DNA of 64,000 bases from Atherix ibis (taxonomy: Eukaryota; Arthropoda; Insecta; Diptera; Athericidae). The translations under genes were made by a program, and so were the position numbers. Below, piece after piece: positions 59,532-64,000 of this stretch (within the stretch, counting starts at the first letter, position 1; every line of letters starts with the position of its first letter). The stretch is from the NCBI GenBank assembly GCA_958298945.1, contig OY282605.1, forward strand, positions 115,936,267 to 116,000,266, read 5' to 3'. The notes beneath the pieces were generated by a model. It was not told the DNA's origin. It did not search any database and saw only the letters and a program-made list of their open reading frames with translations.

Positions 59532-59994
59532 TCGAAAATAAACTGTCGCAACGTCAAATTCAACTTACAACCTGATTCTTATTCAGCATTCATCAACACT
59601 ATTTGCTTACTTATTTCAAATAAATAAAATCTGCCAAATTTCCTATTTAGCAATCTATAGTTATATTATAATAACTGTAGATTGTAATAATAAAATATTA
59701 CTTTTCGAAGTTAAGATTCAAAAAAACTTAAATTTTTTTTTGTATGATATGTGGTATACGTGCTGAATATAATGAAAGAAAAAAAATCAAAAAATTGTTA
59801 TATTTTATAAGTGCTGAATATATTACGTTCGCAGATGTGTCAAGAAGCTCATAGTGGACTAGGTTCTTTATTTACTTTCATTCGATTCATTTTCTATGAC
59901 GTGACATTGATTTAACTCTCGACATAAATGAAAATTTATCCTGATTGTGTTTAATTCAATAATGAACAGTTTGGGTTGGGCGATTATATTCAAA
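59532..59994. promoter_or_regulatory. divergent upstream region of shugoshin and STK16
   Basis: The two start codons face away from each other over 463 bp, so this short region must serve both promoters. No named element is clear. Confidence 0.5.
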
Positions 59995-61140
59995 ATGGGT
60001 TGCTTGTGTTCGCGTGAAAGTATAAATATTAACGGGACAAAGTACACAGTACGCGAGCATATAGCACAAGGGTAGGTACATATAACACAATGAATATGGA
60101 TAATATAGTGGATGATTTAATTATTGTGTATTTTTTTGTTAATTGATTTCTTGTTCTTTAGAGGATTTAGTATAATTGATTTAATAGAGAATACAGTGAC
60201 GAAAAAGCGATATGCCTTAAAACGACTCACTTGTCATAGTATTGAAGATCAAAAGATTGCTCTACGCGAAATTGAAATCTGTAAACAAATTCAACATCGA
60301 AATGTTATAAGTATAGTAGATCATATGCTTAAAGGAAATGCCGATATTGTGATAAATACAACTAGTCAATTGTATATAGTTTTACCTTATTATAAAAACG
60401 GCTCATTGCATGATCAACTTAGTGTTCGTGCTAGAACAAATGATTATATATCAGAGATACAGGTTCTGCAACTGTTCTTAGGTATATGTGAAGGTGTTAA
60501 GGCACTGCATGAAGCACAACCAGAGCCGTTGGCACACCGCGATTTAAAAACCGCTAATGTATGCCTTACGGATACTTTCGAACCTGTGTTGGTAGATTTG
60601 GGTTCAGCAGCCGAAGCCAGAGTACAAATTTGTGGCCAACAAGATGCCCAACGTTTACAAGATATAGCCGAAGAACGGTGTTCTATCGTTTATCGAGCAC
60701 CGGAATTATTCTCCGTTCAAACCTATTGTATGATCGATGAACGAACTGATATATGGGTTAGTAGATATTACATTACCAAATTACGATTTATACAATTTGT
60801 TTTTAAATATTTTATTACAGAGTCTCGGTTGCATTTTATATGCCTTATGTTATTTTAAATGTCCATTTGATATATTTTACGAAAAAGGCGATAGTGTAGC
60901 TTTAGCAGTTTTAAGTGGTAATGTTACATTTCCAGATGATACGATTTACACGAAGGTAATAACGGTTTACAACCGCATGTAAATAAATTAAATATTGAAA
61001 AACAATATCTCGTTTTCTCATAGGAAATAAAAGACTTAATATTATTTATGCTTCGTTTAAATCCAATGGAACGACCTTATATCTATAGTGTTATTGAGAA
61101 AACACAAGATGCTATGAGAAAGCTTGAAAATCGCGTGTAA
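59995..61140 (+). CDS. STK16-like serine/threonine kinase
   Basis: STK16 is a lipid-anchored Golgi kinase of the NAK family. Four exons in phase: 59995-60071, 60162-60756, 60821-60955, 61024-61140, giving 307 residues (human 305). The N-terminus MGCLCSRES fits myristoylation at Gly2 and palmitoylation at Cys3/Cys5. The Gly-rich loop spans the first intron (AQGGFSIIDL). The active-site Lys is in YALKRL, the catalytic loop is AHRDLKTANV, the metal motif is VDLGSA (DLG rather than DFG, as in STK16), and RAPELFSVQ and IDERTDIWSLGCILYAL follow. Convergent with NOC3. Confidence 0.92.
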
Positions 61141-61432
61141 CTGGATTTTGTATACGATCTACGAAGATTGAAACCAAAGTCCAATTGATGTCATTCCATA
61201 CATTTTTTTTTGTTTCAATATATATACTTTATAGATTCACTGTAGACAAATTTAGAATTATTTGTTGTTAATAATAGCTAATTAAACAATTTCCTAAATA
61301 CATATTGCGCGAAATATTGGAATCGCAGATCAAATAATAACAAAAGCTTATTTGTATAACTTGTTCGTATCGTACATAGTCTACCGATGTGGGCTAAAAA
61401 TGAAATGTTAAAAATATACACGAATAAACATT
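61141..61432. terminator. convergent 3' region of STK16 and NOC3
   Basis: An AATAAA lies at about 61423 on the plus strand near the NOC3 stop, so the transcripts probably overlap at their 3' ends. Confidence 0.4.
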
Positions 61433-63983
61433 TTATTTTATTTTCATTTCATTTTTCAATTTTCCTACATAAGCTGTATAAAAATCGAAATTTTCATTAG
61501 ATCTATATGCAATTAATTTTGATTTACAATATAATTGCAAGTCCCTATCACAGTAGGTATGGCGACCTTTCTTTATTTTTGGTTCAGTTTCTCTTGGTGG
61601 TGGAATTGGAGGGTTGAATGCCATTTCTGAGCTATCGAATTGTTCGTAAATTTCCTGTGAAGTCCTGTAATTATCGTAAAAAATTTATAATTATTATGAA
61701 AAGAAAATCAATATAAAAGTGCGAAAAATTATACTAACAGTTTTCCAATTTCTGGAGGAAGACTACCATCACCAGATGAAGGAACACCGGAGGCAATATG
61801 TCGGGCCAGTTTCTTAACTGTAGGATGATAATGCCTCATCAACAAAGGCAGTTCATAAAAAGCAGTTGAATTTGCATTACAGTATTCAGGATCATCTAAT
61901 TCCGGGTTGAAACGACCAGATCCGATACTCTCGTCTGTATCGAGGAGTATATCCAGCGATGTTGAAGATAATTGCATTAACACTTTTATTATTGCTAATA
62001 TCCCAAGCGCCCCATTGTGCAATAAATGTAAACTTAGAGTTGCCATTCGCTTTGCAAATGCCAACATACGCTGTTGAGAGATATTCTTTCTTCGTTTTAT
62101 TAACACATTATCAAGAATATTAAGAATAATGGAAATATCATTATGATTTTTTCCAGCGCTAACAAGCAGTAGGTTCCTGTAAAGATGTGTGTAAAATCGT
62201 ATAGGATCTATGTTTAATGCTTCCCCTTGTCCAGACAAAATAGAGAAAGTTGTTTGTATACAATGTAGCTCTTCTCGATATTTTAGATTTTCTTCTTCTA
62301 GTAAATTATTTAAAATTTCAATCAAATCCGAAAAGAATTCCATATTTATAACATGCGCATATTTTGCAAGTCCCTCGAGGCATACACTTAATAATTTCGA
62401 ATTAGGATTTTTTTTAAGAATACGAAAATAAATTGTAAAAACCATTTTCACAACTTCGGTGAGTTTATAATGTTTCGTTTGTTTGTTTTCTTCAGCTTTT
62501 GTTTCATCAAGTTCCCGATTTAGTTCGGCTAAGCGCTTTCTCCTTTTGCGTTCGCGTTTCGATAAATTTATAACTCTTTGTTTGTGCGCTTCCAACTTTT
62601 TCTGTTTCAGTTCTTTCTCTTTCTCAGCATCTAAATTGATATTTTTTATTCTCAAACCAAGCAGACAAGTTAACATTTCGACATGTACATTATTTTCTTT
62701 AGTCTTAATCAAATGATTCATTCGTCTAATTATAAATAATGTCATATCAATCTTTAAGTCTGAACTAAAAAGATTATAGAAACATTTGTTGACTTTCTCT
62801 CGTATTGATGCATATCGACAATTCAACATATATACAAGTAATTGGGCTATATTTTGTCCATAATTAAAGTATGGATGAGCAGTTAAAACATCACACATGC
62901 ACATAACAGAAACATCGGCAAGTGCTACATTTTCTGGTGTGGATTTCCCCCCTCTTTTTGTAACGGTTCCTGTTATTTTTTCCAGCTTTTGTAGATACTT
63001 TTTCAACTGTTGTAATAAAGCAGTTTCGTATGTGACTCTTTCTAATGTTGTCTTACGCATAGTTGTCATTTTAGGATCGACCTGACCAACTCGATATTCT
63101 GGAAGAATGTCTTTAAAAATTTCCGATATTGAAATGATTGCCAGCTTACGAACACTCAATAAATTCACAGCACCATCTTCATTAAATGGCTCCATTAGTT
63201 GAAAAAGTGCTGAAAAATTTTTCATTTTATCCTCTGGCTTCTCCAAAATTCCAGAACATATTATGCCGATTCTATATTTTTGTCTCTCCAACTCTTGTTC
63301 TCGATAAATAAATAGATCAGCATTAGAAATAGCCCGTGTTTCATTGTCTGTACCATTTACATTGGCGCTATCTCTTATGATATCATCATCTGAGTCTGCT
63401 AGTTCAATTTCACTTTCGTTTGCCTCCGATTCTTTATTGTCCTCTTCCAATATAGCTTTAAATTTTTGTTCCTTTTTGTCTAATTTTGCAGTTCGTGTTA
63501 TTATATTTCCATCTTTGCTTTTGATTGGCAGTAAATCAATAGTAACACCTTCTTTACGTTTTTCTTCATGCGATAGTACTGTGTATTCTTGTTCTAATTT
63601 TTTCGATTTAACTTCCTCTAAATTGTCATCAATTTTTCGACGTTTACGTACTTTTCTCTCCTCAACATTGAAGTCACCAAGATCTTCCATATCGATTTCA
63701 AAATCTTTAATACTTTCAAATAGAGTCTCATCATCTTCATCAGAGTATTCCTGCGGTTTTTTGGGCTTTTTAACTCTTTCTTTCTTTTTCGACAATTTCA
63801 CCGGCACTGCATTTAAATTATTAAATGCCGATGATTGTTTGTTATTCAATTTCTGATTAGATATTTTCTTCTTTTTCAAATGCTGTGCCCTCTTAAAAGC
63901 GCTAATTTTTACTTTCTATAATATAATATACATATAATTATTCATAACAAATATTTTAAGAAAATTTTGCTTACTGTTCCCAT
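61433..63983 (-). CDS. Noc3: NOC3, nucleolar complex protein 3
   Basis: NOC3 works in 60S ribosome assembly, and in yeast also in replication licensing. Three exons in phase: 63983-63975 (only MGT), 63915-61739 and 61664-61433, giving 805 residues (human NOC3L 800). The N-terminus is Lys-rich with acidic clusters (SDEDDETLFESIKDFEIDME). The NOC3p region shows RIGIICSGILEKPEDKMKNF and LSVRKLAIISISEIFKDI. A basic coiled stretch (about residues 420-470) leads into the CBF/Mak21-type domain with LSVCLEGLAKYAHVINMEFF and YELPLLMRHYHPTVKKLA. The last exon supplies the C-terminal EMAFNPPIPPP. The tiny first exon is supported by phase and by the basic residues that follow. Confidence 0.93.
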
Positions 63984-64000
63984 AATTTAAAATGAACTTT

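Noticed and set aside
63344..63856. 170-codon Ser-rich plus-strand open frame
   Set aside because: It is antisense to the acidic N-terminus of NOC3.

Overview
The window is AT-rich nuclear DNA from an insect, most likely a fly (Diptera). Every host gene has short GT-AG introns, and the protein set is animal: TACC, TAF6, GAS41, GTF3C6, STK16, NOC3. There is a MEI-S332-type shugoshin and a PSTK gene, so the selenocysteine pathway appears to be retained. The intergenic and intronic space is loaded with mariner-type transposons. The species cannot be named from sequence alone.

Layout. (1) 1-10465, plus strand: the 3' part of a TACC gene, with a 7-kb first intron holding a rearranged mariner and a second transposase relic. 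(2) 10466-20916: a gene-poor stretch with five mariner-type copies of three families and two perfect hairpins. (3) 20917-49197, minus strand: a tandem cluster of three TREX-like 3'-5' exonuclease genes (A, B, C from left to right). A and C keep the DEDDh residues; B has lost nearly all of them and is frame-broken. The cluster is inflated by nested transposons: a 4.5-kb DNA transposon of a family I cannot name, a hAT element with a perfect 8-bp target duplication, two copies of an unclassified retroelement with 14-15 bp target duplications, several mariners, a Tc1-like relic and pieces of a non-LTR retrotransposon. Intron 1 of TREX-A holds a 13-unit tandem array whose unit contains the end of exon 1 and its 5' splice site. 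(4) 49892-63983: a compact gene block in the order TAF6(+), TIM10B(+), PSTK(+), GAS41(-), GTF3C6(-), a fold-back transposon with a DUF4806-like gene, shugoshin/MEI-S332(-), STK16(+) and NOC3(-).

How the genes relate. The compact block carries housekeeping functions in transcription (TAF6 in TFIID, GAS41 in chromatin complexes, GTF3C6 in TFIIIC), chromosome and centrosome work (TACC, shugoshin), ribosome and replication biology (NOC3), mitochondrial import (TIM10B), selenocysteine tRNA charging (PSTK) and Golgi signalling (STK16). TREX-C/TAF6 and shugoshin/STK16 are divergent pairs with short shared upstream regions. PSTK/GAS41 and STK16/NOC3 are convergent. The TREX cluster looks like local duplication followed by decay of one copy and invasion by mobile DNA.

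The signals most worth following are the tandem array of 5' splice sites in TREX-A, the TREX triplication with a catalytically dead member, the 4.5-kb transposon family, the fold-back DUF4806 element and the two-copy retroelement. Exon boundaries were read by eye from GT-AG signals and phase agreement and may be off by a base or two.
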